DNA of 9,095 nt from Bacteroidales bacterium (GTDB lineage: Bacteria > Bacteroidota > Bacteroidia > Bacteroidales > NBLH01). Below, piece after piece: positions 1 to 7,100 of this stretch (its first letter is position 1; every line of letters starts with the position of its first letter). Under the pieces are notes generated by a model that worked only from the letters and a program-made list of their open reading frames with translations, had not been told where the DNA came from and did not search any database. Made by a program: the position numbers and the translations under genes. The stretch spans positions 1-9,095 of the forward strand of contig JAOZNO010000109.1 in the NCBI GenBank assembly GCA_029933755.1, given 5' to 3'.

Positions 1-120
1 AAATTTATCATTTTTTAATATTTTACTATTTTGGTTTAAGTCGCATATTGATAGAGCATCTAATAAATTTATGAATTAATCAGGCTAGAAACAAGCAATG
101 CTTTAAGACAAGACATCACA

Positions 121-161
121 AAAAAACAAAATCCTCCTCAAAAAATTGAGAAGGATTTTTT
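121..161 (-). terminator. Intrinsic terminator of the groES-groL operon
   Basis: Read on the minus strand, about 70 nt after the groL stop, an A/T-flanked stem with core arms CTCAA/TTGAG and AATCCT/AGGATT closes on a 4-nt loop. There is one mismatch (136 against 151). The arms are about 128-141 and 146-159. A run of T residues follows on the minus strand (A-run at 121-126 of the plus strand, interrupted by one C at 127). Stem plus U-tract directly downstream of groL is the expected form of a Rho-independent terminator. Confidence 0.85.
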
Positions 162-163
162 AA

Positions 164-196
164 ATAAGCTATGCTTATGAACCCTCAAATAGGGTT
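164..196 (-). other. Two small hairpins in the groL 3' untranslated region
   Basis: Between the groL stop and its terminator are two short perfect inverted repeats. ATAAGC/GCTTAT (164-169 and 173-178) has a 3-nt loop. AACCCT/AGGGTT (180-185 and 191-196) has a 5-nt loop. With the terminator they give the chaperonin mRNA three consecutive 3' hairpins. A role in 3'-end stability is possible, but it is inference from the structure alone. Confidence 0.4.
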
Positions 197-228
197 TCCG
201 TATTTCAGATAAATTAGTTCGGATTTGA

Positions 229-1872
229 TTACATCATTCCACCCATTCCGCCCATTCCAGGAGCTCCTCCCATAGGTGGCATTGCAGGCTCTTCAGTTTT
301 TTCATCTGCAATAATGCTTTCAGTTGTTAACAACATTCCGGCAATTGAAGCTGCATTTTCAAGTGCAATTCTCACCACTTTTGTAGGATCAATAACACCT
401 GCTTTAAATAAATTTTCATAAACTTCAGTACGTGCATTAAAACCAAAATCAGCTTTACCTTCTTTTACTTTCTGCACAACTACAGAACCTTCATCACCAG
501 CATTAGCAACAATCTGACGTAATGGCTCTTCTAAAGCTCTTTTTATAATAGCAATACCTGTTGTTTCATCATCGTTTTCTCCCTTCATACCAGTAATTGA
601 CTCAATAGCACGAATTAATGCAACACCACCACCGGGAACAATACCCTCTTCAATTGCTGCTCTTGTAGCACTTAATGCATCATCAACACGATCTTTTTTC
701 TCTTTCATCTCAACTTCTGAAGCTGCGCCTACATATAAAACTGCAACACCACCTGCTAATTTAGCAAGTCTTTCCTGAAGTTTCTCTTTGTCGTAATCAG
801 AAGTTGTTGTTTCAATTTGAGCTCTAATTTGCTTAACTCTAGCTTCAATTAGCTCTTTTTCACCTTTTCCATTAACAATTGTAGTATTATCTTTGTCCAT
901 GGTCATTTTTTCAACCTGGCCAAGCATTTCCATGGTAGTAGCCTCTAGTTTTAGGCCTACTTCTTCTGAAATTACCGTACCACCGGTTAAAATTGCAATA
1001 TCCTGAAGCATTTCTTTTCTTCTATCACCAAAACCCGGAGCTTTAACAGCAGCAATTTTTAACGAACCACGTAATTTATTAACTACCAAAGTAGCAAGAG
1101 CCTCACCATCAATATCTTCAGCAATAATCACTAATGGTCTTCCTGCTTGTGCAACTGGTTCTAAAACTGGTAGAAGGTCTTTCATTGTAGAAATCTTCTT
1201 ATCGTAAAGAAGAATATATGGATCTTCAATTACTGCTTCCATTTTTTCAGAATCAGTAACAAAATAAGGTGAAATATATCCCCTGTCAAACTGCATACCT
1301 TCTACAACTTCAACAGTTGTATCAGTACCTTTAGCCTCTTCAACAGTAATTACACCATCATTATGAACTTTCTCCATTGCTTTGGCAATAAGTTTACCAA
1401 TTTCGGTATCATTATTTGCCGAAATTTTGGCAACTTGCTCAATTTTATCAATATCCTCACCAACTTTTTGAGTTTGTGATTTAATATTTTCAATAACCTT
1501 TTTTACTGCTTTATCAATACCTCGTTTCAAATCCATTGGATTTGCACCAGCAGTAACATTTTTCATTCCTACATTAATAATTGACTGAGCAAGAATTGTT
1601 GCCGTTGTTGTTCCGTCACCAGCATCATCAGCAGTTTTTGAAGCTACTTCCTTAACCATTTGGGCTCCCATATTCTCAAATTGATTAGGAAGTTCAATTT
1701 CTTTTGCTACAGTTACACCATCTTTAGTAATTTGAGGTGCACCAAATTTTCTTTCAATTATAACATTTCTACCTTTTGGGCCTAATGTTACTTTTACTGC
1801 ATCAGCTAATTGGTCAACACCTTTTTTTAGCAAATCACGAGCTTCTATGTTAAATTTAATTTCTTTTGCCAT
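229..1872 (-). CDS. groL: 60-kDa chaperonin GroEL
   Basis: This is the ATP-driven cytosolic folding chaperonin, a double heptameric ring that encloses unfolded proteins under the GroES lid. The 547-residue product is full length (E. coli has 548). Visible landmarks are the nucleotide-binding VTLGPKGRNV near residues 28-37, GDGTTT at 85-90 with the ATPase aspartate D86, the equatorial segment DDALSATRAAIEEG, the GGGVAL motif after it, and the flexible Gly-Met tail GGAPGMGGMGGMM. It starts at an ATG (MAKEIKF) and lies 48 bp downstream of groES on the same strand, so the two form one transcript. An intrinsic terminator follows. Nothing is truncated or unusual in the protein. The identification is secure. 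Confidence 0.99.
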   Translation of the reverse strand: MAKEIKFNIEARDLLKKGVDQLADAVKVTLGPKGRNVIIERKFGAPQITKDGVTVAKEIELPNQFENMGAQMVKEVASKTADDAGDGTTTATILAQSIINVGMKNVTAGANPMDLKRGIDKAVKKVIENIKSQTQKVGEDIDKIEQVAKISANNDTEIGKLIAKAMEKVHNDGVITVEEAKGTDTTVEVVEGMQFDRGYISPYFVTDSEKMEAVIEDPYILLYDKKISTMKDLLPVLEPVAQAGRPLVIIAEDIDGEALATLVVNKLRGSLKIAAVKAPGFGDRRKEMLQDIAILTGGTVISEEVGLKLEATTMEMLGQVEKMTMDKDNTTIVNGKGEKELIEARVKQIRAQIETTTSDYDKEKLQERLAKLAGGVAVLYVGAASEVEMKEKKDRVDDALSATRAAIEEGIVPGGGVALIRAIESITGMKGENDDETTGIAIIKRALEEPLRQIVANAGDEGSVVVQKVKEGKADFGFNARTEVYENLFKAGVIDPTKVVRIALENAASIAGMLLTTESIIADEKTEEPAMPPMGGAPGMGGMGGMM

Positions 1873-1920
1873 TTTTATACAATTTTATTATGTGTTATAA
1901 AATTAATGTTAATAGATTTA

Positions 1921-2199
1921 TTATACAATTGCTAAGATATCAGACTGTTCTAAAATTAGATAGTCCTTACCTTCATATTGAATTTCTGTACCTGTAAATT
2001 TTCCGTATAGAACTTTATCTCCAACTTTTACTTCCATAGGATTTTCTTTAGATCCGCCACCAACTGCAAGAACAACTCCATTTTGCTGTTTTTCTTTTGC
2101 TGAATCAGGAATAATAATTCCACTAGCTGTTTTATCTTCACTAATTGAAGATTCAACCAAAACTCTTGTTCCTAAGGGCTTAATTTTTATTTCTGCCAT
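1921..2199 (-). CDS. groES: 10-kDa co-chaperonin GroES
   Basis: GroES is the heptameric lid of the GroEL chamber. The product from the ATG at 2197-2199 is 92 residues, MAEIKIKPLGTRVLVE onward. It carries the roof/base fold motifs KPLGTRVLV (8-15), a mobile loop about 17-31 with the GroEL-contacting hydrophobic tripeptide III (28-30), GVVLAVGGGS (41-50) and GDKVLYGKFTGTEI (60-73). The frame stays open further upstream to a TTG at 2230-2232, but those 11 extra residues (Asn/Lys-rich) do not resemble GroES. The ATG giving the usual family length was therefore chosen. It is the first gene of the groES-groL pair, 48 bp ahead of groL. Upstream sequence is A/T-rich without a Shine-Dalgarno motif, as usual in this phylum. 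Confidence 0.98.
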   Translation of the reverse strand: MAEIKIKPLGTRVLVESSISEDKTASGIIIPDSAKEKQQNGVVLAVGGGSKENPMEVKVGDKVLYGKFTGTEIQYEGKDYLILEQSDILAIV

Positions 2200-2252
2200 G
2201 TTTATTTTATTTTTATTAGATATTGTTTTCAAGGTCTTTTCCTGTCATAATT

Positions 2253-2286
2253 TATGCCAAATGACTTTTTTAAGTCTTTTGGCATA
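2253..2286 (-). promoter_or_regulatory. Hairpin in the groES 5' leader
   Basis: Arms 2253-2267 and 2272-2286 are inverted repeats of 15 bp with one mismatch (2262 against 2277), closing on a 4-nt loop. The core is TGCCAAATGACTT against AAGTCTTTTGGCA. It lies about 54 nt upstream of the groES ATG, in the presumed 5' untranslated region or promoter of the chaperonin operon. On the minus strand no U-run follows it, so it does not look like an attenuator. On the plus strand four Ts follow, but no plus-strand gene lies upstream. It may be an mRNA-stabilising or temperature-responsive structure, or a repressor palindrome. The structure is seen directly; the role is inferred. Confidence 0.5.
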
Positions 2287-2424
2287 TTTTCAACATTTAT
2301 TCATGTCAATTTATCATATTATCCAAACCAAAAACTATAAAAACAAGACATTATCAACACATTTGAACTAATTGTAATCAAGTTTAAGAAATGACACGAG
2401 TATGACATTTTGGCTCACAAAGAG

Positions 2425-2454
2425 AAAGGGCTGTCTAAAACCAGACAGCCCTTT
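2425..2454 (-). terminator. Intrinsic terminator downstream of secG
   Basis: A perfect 12-bp inverted repeat, AAAGGGCTGTCT / AGACAGCCCTTT, has a 6-nt loop. It lies about 68 nt beyond the secG stop on the minus strand and is followed on that strand by CTCTTTG, a modest U-rich tail. It separates the sigma-54/lptE/secG unit from groES-groL. Position and stem strength make a terminator the simplest reading, although the U-tract is short. Confidence 0.8.
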
Positions 2455-2521
2455 AATATTATTTGTAATTATCTAAAAATGATTTTACATCTACATTTAC
2501 AATTCTAAATGATCCTTTATA

Positions 2522-2854
2522 TTATTCCTGACCACTTCCGCTATTTGATGTTGGTATATTTGGCATCATTGGCACATCACTAGCATTTTCAATCTGGTCT
2601 TTTATTTCTGACTCTTGCTCAGTTTCAGCCGCACGTGGTATAGTCATACTACCTACAACACTAAGAACAAGAATCCCAATAGCTAAAGCCCAGGTTGCTT
2701 TCTCAAGAAAATCAGCGGTTTTTCTCACACCCATAACTTGGTTTGATGAAGAAAAATTTGAGACTAAACCTCCACCTTTTGAGTTTTGAACCAATACAAT
2801 TAAAATTAACAATACACTAGCAATGATTGTTAAAATAGCAATTAAAGTATACAT
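2522..2854 (-). CDS. secG: Protein translocase subunit SecG
   Basis: SecG is the small inner-membrane subunit of the SecYEG channel and supports SecA-driven export. The 110-residue protein has two membrane helices (about 3-23 and 54-72). The family signature LVQNSKGGGL (21-30) lies on the loop after the first helix, followed by the conserved TADFLEKATW stretch (46-55). Residues 73-110 form an acidic, Ser/Pro/Gly-rich tail typical of Bacteroidota SecG proteins and unlikely to be structured. The start is an ATG. Only 5 bp separate it from the stop of the upstream Lys/Glu-rich gene, so co-transcription is near certain. A terminator follows at 2425-2454. Confidence 0.95.
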   Translation of the reverse strand: MYTLIAILTIIASVLLILIVLVQNSKGGGLVSNFSSSNQVMGVRKTADFLEKATWALAIGILVLSVVGSMTIPRAAETEQESEIKDQIENASDVPMMPNIPTSNSGSGQE

Positions 2855-2859
2855 GATAA

Positions 2860-5010
2860 TTATTTATTTTTTATTAAACTTTCCACCTTTTTAATTTGGA
2901 TTGCAAAGTAAGTCTTTTTTTGTGGAAATTTCAAAATTAATTTTTTGTAAACATTAAGAGCCTTATCATAATACTTCTGTTCAATAAACAAATCAGCCAT
3001 TGCTTCGGTCATAAATTCCTCTTTCTCCTCAAAACTATTTACCGAAATATCTCCTTTTAATTTAATTTCTTTATCAACAGTTAACCTTTCTAACGAATCT
3101 GATTTATTAATAAAATCATCAATCAAATTTTGGGACTTCTTAGGCTTGGTAATTATTTCTTCTTCCTTTTTTACACTTACTTTATCTTCTTCCTTTTTTA
3201 TCATTGGTGGTTCAAGCAATTCTTCTTTTTTTCCCTCACCTTTCCTTTCTTCTTCTATTTTAACAATTTCTTCCTGCTTATCTTTTTCAGGTGGCACTGT
3301 TTTCAACTGTTCTTTTTCTGCTTTTTTCTCTTCTTCATCCTCTATTTTCATTTTTTGCTTTTTCATAGCAATTCTTTTCAATAAAAAATCGGCAGCACTA
3401 CCTTTTTTCTCATCTACCAGTTTAGTCTTCTTTTCGATCACTGGCACCTTTGTATCCACAATTTTCACTTCTTCCTTTAAATCTTCTTTCTCTACCTGCT
3501 TTTTTTCAGGTACGCTAGTTACGACTTCCTTTTCAGAAGTCTCATTCTGATCAAACAATGATTCAATTTTACTTTTTGTTTGTTTAACAGGTGGTTTCCC
3601 ATTATTTTCGTATCTTCTTTTTTGATGCTGTTTAAATAAATCTTTTGCAGTAAACGACTGCTCCTCTACTTGCTCCTGATCCTTTTCTTTTATTCTTTCC
3701 TCAAATGTTTTTTCTTCAGCTATCTCTACTTTTTTATCAAGATTTTCTTGTTGCTCTACTTTTTCTTTAAGCTCTTCCGTTTCTACTTTCACATCCTCCT
3801 TAAAAGGATCCTTAACAACAGGCTCATGAGTCTCTTCGTTTTTCTTTTTATCCCCAGGCTCAACAATTCGGTTTCGTTTTCGTTTATTTATATCTGAATT
3901 AACATCAATTGTTTCAGGATTTTCATTTGAACTAATATTCATTTCTTTTTTTATAGCTCTAATTTTCGAAAAGATATCATTCATTACATCCGACTGCTTT
4001 TTCACTTCGCCACTTCCTTTCCCTGATGTAGACACAACATCATCAAGACTCAACAGTTTTCTTTTTTCTACAGGCTGTTTTACTTCTACTTTCTTTCTTA
4101 TTATAGGAGTTTTTTCATCTTTTAAAGTCTCAGTCTTTTCATTTTTTATCGTTTTAATCTTTTTTTCTTCAACTTTTGTTTTTTCGGTAATAGTCTTTTC
4201 TTTAATAACCGGCTTCTCTTCTTTTATTACCGCTTCTTTTTTAAGTTCATTTTGCTTATCTCTATCAATCCTTCTAATTCTTTTATTAACGGTATTTTCC
4301 TTTACTAGCTTTACTGGTTCTTCCTTAACAACCGGCTTTTTTATTACCGGGATCTTAGATTTATCTGTTGTTTCATCTATTATTACAACATCTTTTGAAG
4401 GATCTATGAAAAAATCTGAAACTATTTTCTTATGCCTTTCTTTAGATTTTTTTATAATCTTTTCATTACGCTCCTCTTCAGTTATCGTTTTTACAGGCTT
4501 CTTAATTTCTTGTATCTTAACCTGAGGCTCTTCTTTTACAGGTTTCACCTCAAATTCAATTTCTTTTTCAGCTTTTAAATTTGTTATATTTCTCTTTATA
4601 TCATTTTTTATATCCTTAACATTCTTTTGTAAAGGCTGGCTTGTTTTTGTTACTATATTTGTTTCTTCTTTTGTTACTTTAGTTTCTAATTTTTCTACTA
4701 CCTTATTGGTTATAGGTTTCTTTTCTACTACTTTACTTCTAATCGATTCTACATTCTTTTTTTCTTCTGAATCTTTTTTCTCAGCATTAATAAATTTGAA
4801 CAATTTTACTTTATCAGGAATAAAACTCCCTGATATATATAGTTGCTCATTAAACTTTTCGGGTTTAGTAACTCGCAGAGCCTTTAGTAAAATCATATGC
4901 CCGGTTTGAAAATAGGGGAAATTACCAAGAAGTTCCTTCACCTCAGAAATTGTTTCCTCAGTATAAGATTCTTTTTCTTCTATAATTGAAAATAATTCAT
5001 TAATATCCAT
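2860..5010 (-). CDS. Long Lys/Glu-rich protein with Bacteroidota-specific N-domain and TPR-like C-terminus
   Basis: The function is unknown. The 716-residue protein has three parts. Residues 1-76 form a helical domain with NFPYFQTGHMILLKAL (30-45), which I recognise as the N-terminal domain of a family of Bacteroidota TPR proteins found next to secG and lptE. Residues about 77-625 are highly charged low-complexity sequence dominated by K, E, V, I and P, with KKPV/KEEPV-type repeats. A few ordered-looking islands break it: 193-211, 318-360, 451-467, 480-489 and 537-555. Residues about 626-716 hold a NLIDDFINKSDSL segment and then a TPR-like helical pair (MADLFIEQKYYDKALNVYKKLILKFPQK) near the end. 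There is no signal peptide or membrane helix, so it is probably cytoplasmic. As I recall the family, it is longer than usual because of the middle. It lies 95 bp after lptE and 5 bp before secG. The opposite strand is open by composition only. Confidence 0.85.
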   Translation of the reverse strand: MDINELFSIIEEKESYTEETISEVKELLGNFPYFQTGHMILLKALRVTKPEKFNEQLYISGSFIPDKVKLFKFINAEKKDSEEKKNVESIRSKVVEKKPITNKVVEKLETKVTKEETNIVTKTSQPLQKNVKDIKNDIKRNITNLKAEKEIEFEVKPVKEEPQVKIQEIKKPVKTITEEERNEKIIKKSKERHKKIVSDFFIDPSKDVVIIDETTDKSKIPVIKKPVVKEEPVKLVKENTVNKRIRRIDRDKQNELKKEAVIKEEKPVIKEKTITEKTKVEEKKIKTIKNEKTETLKDEKTPIIRKKVEVKQPVEKRKLLSLDDVVSTSGKGSGEVKKQSDVMNDIFSKIRAIKKEMNISSNENPETIDVNSDINKRKRNRIVEPGDKKKNEETHEPVVKDPFKEDVKVETEELKEKVEQQENLDKKVEIAEEKTFEERIKEKDQEQVEEQSFTAKDLFKQHQKRRYENNGKPPVKQTKSKIESLFDQNETSEKEVVTSVPEKKQVEKEDLKEEVKIVDTKVPVIEKKTKLVDEKKGSAADFLLKRIAMKKQKMKIEDEEEKKAEKEQLKTVPPEKDKQEEIVKIEEERKGEGKKEELLEPPMIKKEEDKVSVKKEEEIITKPKKSQNLIDDFINKSDSLERLTVDKEIKLKGDISVNSFEEKEEFMTEAMADLFIEQKYYDKALNVYKKLILKFPQKKTYFAIQIKKVESLIKNK

Positions 5011-5047
5011 ATGTTCACGTATTATTCAAAAAAACTTTGATTCTCAG

Positions 5048-5055
5048 CAAAGTTA
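5048..5055 (-). promoter_or_regulatory. Possible internal -7 box ahead of the Lys/Glu-rich gene
   Basis: On the minus strand this reads TAACTTTG, an exact match to the Bacteroidota -7 consensus TAnnTTTG. It lies in the 95-bp gap between lptE and the next gene and would place a transcript start about 30 nt before that gene's ATG. No convincing TTTG element is found 17-22 nt further upstream, so it may be a chance match in A/T-rich DNA. Confidence 0.3.
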
Positions 5056-5105
5056 TCTGCCTATATTGTATAAATAATTTCTTTTCCCTGTTTAGTCCTA
5101 ATATC

Positions 5106-5618
5106 TCACCAATTTACAACTGCTTTATTAAAAACATCGTCTGTAATTAATTCAATAATTATAGGCACAATAGCTGGTTCTGCTGCACTCAGATTCTGAC
5201 TTGCAGGATAATCATGATACCTTGAAAAGGTTTGCGAAAAACTTTTCGTTTCATCCATCTCATTAATAAATTCAACTTTTACTTTAATAGTAAGTCTGTT
5301 TTGAGCAGCCGTTGGATTATCCCTGGAAACAATAGAAACCGGAGTTGAAACATAACCAACGATATCACCTTTAAATTGCAAATCGCCCCTGGTTTCTGTT
5401 AAATCCAATGTTGTTTGAGACAATAATTTATCCTGAAGCATCTCTGTTATATCGTTACTAAGGGTTGGGTTAAAAATTGGAGCACTATTTTTAAAATAAT
5501 CAACAGAAAATGTTTCTGCTCCAGCAGGAATAGATGCTCCCGTAAAAGAATACATTCCACACCCTTGAAAAAATAACAGAAGAATTAATGCAAAATATGT
5601 ATAAAAAGTTTTTCTCAT
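5106..5618 (-). CDS. lptE: LptE-family LPS-assembly lipoprotein
   Basis: LptE is the outer-membrane lipoprotein that plugs and supports LptD, the barrel that inserts LPS at the cell surface. The 170-residue product starts MRKTFYTYFALILLLFFQGC. This is a short positive N-terminus, a hydrophobic stretch and a lipobox ending at Cys20, so signal peptidase II cleavage and lipid attachment are expected. The mature part begins GMYSFTGASIP and carries SVDYFKNSAP, a pattern typical of Bacteroidota LptE. GDLQFKGDIVGY and a mixed beta/alpha remainder follow. The frame also opens one codon earlier with a TTG (5619-5621); the adjacent ATG at 5616-5618 is the more likely start. Neighbours are the sigma-54 activator (68 bp upstream) and the Lys/Glu-rich gene (95 bp downstream), in one direction. 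The length is normal for the family. Confidence 0.92.
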   Translation of the reverse strand: MRKTFYTYFALILLLFFQGCGMYSFTGASIPAGAETFSVDYFKNSAPIFNPTLSNDITEMLQDKLLSQTTLDLTETRGDLQFKGDIVGYVSTPVSIVSRDNPTAAQNRLTIKVKVEFINEMDETKSFSQTFSRYHDYPASQNLSAAEPAIVPIIIELITDDVFNKAVVNW

Positions 5619-5686
5619 CAATATATATTTTTACTTCAATCAAATTAAATTAACATAAGCATCTATAACACTTATCATTACAATTC

Positions 5687-6913
5687 TCAATTCTCAATAT
5701 CGTACTCCTTAATCTTTCTATACAAAGTTCGTTCCGAAATTCCTAAGTCCATTGCCGCAGCCTTCCTTTTTCCCTTGTGCTTATCCAATGCCTTTTTAAT
5801 CATTTCAATTTCCTTAACTTCTAACGATAATGATTCTTCAACAAACTCTTCAGTATCCTGAATTTTATAATTTTTATCTGTGTCAAGATTGAATGAATTT
5901 TTATGCACATTTGTATCAACAAGATTTCCATCGGAATAAAACGAATTAAATTCCTCATTATAGTCCTTATATACCGGCATCTTATTTTTTGAATCCTGCA
6001 TCTCGTGAACTACTTTTTTCAAATCATTCATATCTTTTTTCATATCAAAAAGAATCTTGTACAGAATCTCTCTTTCTGATGAAAACGTTTGCGAATCTAT
6101 CCCTTTGTAAATAGCAGGCAGTTTCTGACCTTCATATATGGGTAAATACTCTTTAATTTCATCACCCGTAATCATTCTATTTTGTTCCAGAATTGACAAT
6201 TGCTCAGTTATATTTTTTAATTGTCGCACATTCCCTGGCCATTTATAATTATAAAATATTTCCTGTGCTCCCTCATCTAATTTTACAGGTGGCATTCTGT
6301 ACTTTTCACTAAAATCCTGTGCAAACTTTCTAAATAAAAGAATAATATCATCTTTTCGGGCACGCAAAGCAGGAATTTGTATCGGCACTGTATTTAATCG
6401 GTAATACAAATCTTCCCTAAATTTCCCTTGGCTAATTGCTTCTAAGACATTAATATTTGTTGCCGCAACAATTCGCACATCCGTTTTCAATACTTTTGAG
6501 GAGCCAACCTTCATAAATTCGCCTGTTTCTAAAACTCTCAACAACCTAACCTGGGTTGACAATGGCAATTCAGCAACCTCATCTAAAAATATAGTACCTT
6601 TGTCAGCATGTTCAAAATATCCTTTCCGTTGATCATGGGCACCGGTAAATGCACCTTTTTCATGGCCAAAAAGCTCAGAATCAATAGTTCCTTCTGGTAT
6701 TGCACCGCAGTTAACTGCAATATAATTATTATGCTTCCGCGGACTTAAATGATGAATTATTTGCGGAAAATTTTCCTTCCCCGTACCACTTTCACCAGTA
6801 ATTAATACAGACAAATCAGTTGCAGCAACCTGTGTTGCAATATCAATTGCCCTATTTAGCTGATGTGAATTACCAATAATTCCAAATCTAAGTTTGATAT
6901 TTTGTATATCCAT
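5687..6913 (-). CDS. Sigma-54-dependent transcriptional activator (AAA+ and Fis-type HTH, no receiver domain)
   Basis: This is an enhancer-binding protein that uses ATP to open promoter complexes of sigma-54 RNA polymerase. The AAA+ domain starts almost at once and spans about residues 10-260. It has Walker A GESGTGKE (40-47), the sigma-54 contact loop GAFTGA (87-92), Walker B GTIFLDE (106-112), sensor I VAATN (149-153), arginine-finger segment FREDLYYRLN (165-174) and sensor II WPGNVRQL (225-232). A variable linker (about 261-360) follows, then a Fis-type helix-turn-helix (about 366-405, GKRKAAAMDLGISERTLYRKIKEY). There is no N-terminal receiver, GAF or PAS domain, so activity must be controlled by expression or a partner. 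All catalytic residues are present. It is first in the minus-strand unit with lptE and secG, which suggests a link to envelope biogenesis. Targets cannot be read from the sequence. Confidence 0.96.
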   Translation of the reverse strand: MDIQNIKLRFGIIGNSHQLNRAIDIATQVAATDLSVLITGESGTGKENFPQIIHHLSPRKHNNYIAVNCGAIPEGTIDSELFGHEKGAFTGAHDQRKGYFEHADKGTIFLDEVAELPLSTQVRLLRVLETGEFMKVGSSKVLKTDVRIVAATNINVLEAISQGKFREDLYYRLNTVPIQIPALRARKDDIILLFRKFAQDFSEKYRMPPVKLDEGAQEIFYNYKWPGNVRQLKNITEQLSILEQNRMITGDEIKEYLPIYEGQKLPAIYKGIDSQTFSSEREILYKILFDMKKDMNDLKKVVHEMQDSKNKMPVYKDYNEEFNSFYSDGNLVDTNVHKNSFNLDTDKNYKIQDTEEFVEESLSLEVKEIEMIKKALDKHKGKRKAAAMDLGISERTLYRKIKEYDIEN

Positions 6914-7100
6914 TAAGAAATTTTATAATAAAAAATTAATAATAACTTCGCAGTTTACATTGAATGCAACCTGACAAAATTACAATTTAATTTTGGAATT
7001 ATATGTTAAAAAACTGTAATTCAAGCTTTACACTCTCACAAAGTAAACAATTATTTTAATATTGTCAAAATAAATAGAATTTAATTTAAACTTATAGATA
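6914..7100. promoter_or_regulatory. Divergent promoter region between the sigma-54 activator and kdsB
   Basis: This 187-bp A/T-rich region separates two divergently transcribed genes and must hold both promoters. Its most striking element is an inverted repeat at 6975-6995: CAAAATTA (6975-6982), 5 nt, TAATTTTG (6988-6995). Each arm is an exact Bacteroidota -7 box (TAnnTTTG), one per strand and facing outward. Starts would fall near 6968 (minus) and 7002 (plus), giving leaders of about 55 and 98 nt. Matching -33 TTTG elements at the usual 19-21 nt are not evident, so assignment of both promoters is tentative. Confidence 0.45.

Larger units (their letters stand above)
2200..2521. other. Intergenic region between groES and secG (322 bp)
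   Basis: No coding region was found. On the minus strand it should hold the secG 3' end and terminator (2425-2454), then the groES promoter and leader. The leader contains the strong hairpin at 2253-2286. The only promoter-like pair I see on the minus strand is GTTG (2355-2358), 17 nt, then TAGTTTTTG (2329-2337). This resembles the Bacteroidota TTTG / TAnnTTTG pattern but is one base longer in the -7 box. I treat it as weak. No CIRCE-type TTAGCACTC/GAGTGCTAA operator is present. Confidence 0.5.

Noticed and set aside
1..120. Gene end or start left of the groL terminator
   Set aside because: The stretch is A/T-rich with stops in all frames I read and no recognisable product. Nothing supportable was seen.
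2200..2232. Upstream extension of groES to a TTG at 2230-2232
   Set aside because: The extra 11 residues are not GroES-like. The ATG at 2197-2199 gives the normal family N-terminus and length.
2200..2420. CIRCE (HrcA) operator ahead of groES
   Set aside because: The inverted repeat present (TGCCAAATGACTT/AAGTCTTTTGGCA, 4-nt loop) does not match TTAGCACTC-N9-GAGTGCTAA in sequence or spacing.
2570..2586. TGGCAC-N5-TAGCA resembling a sigma-54 -24/-12 promoter on the plus strand
   Set aside because: It lies antisense inside secG with no plus-strand gene downstream, and the -12 half deviates from TTGC. No better sigma-54 site was seen in the intergenic regions.
3130..3897. Open frames on the plus strand opposite the Lys/Glu-rich gene (3130-3384, 3146-3550, 3670-3897), and a further one at 4706-4909
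   Set aside because: Their Phe/Ser/Leu-rich products are the mirror of AAA/GAA-rich codons on the minus strand. They have no recognisable domain or start context and overlap a real gene entirely.
5619..5621. TTG start one codon before the lptE ATG
   Set aside because: An ATG follows immediately and gives a normal lipoprotein signal peptide. The TTG adds nothing.
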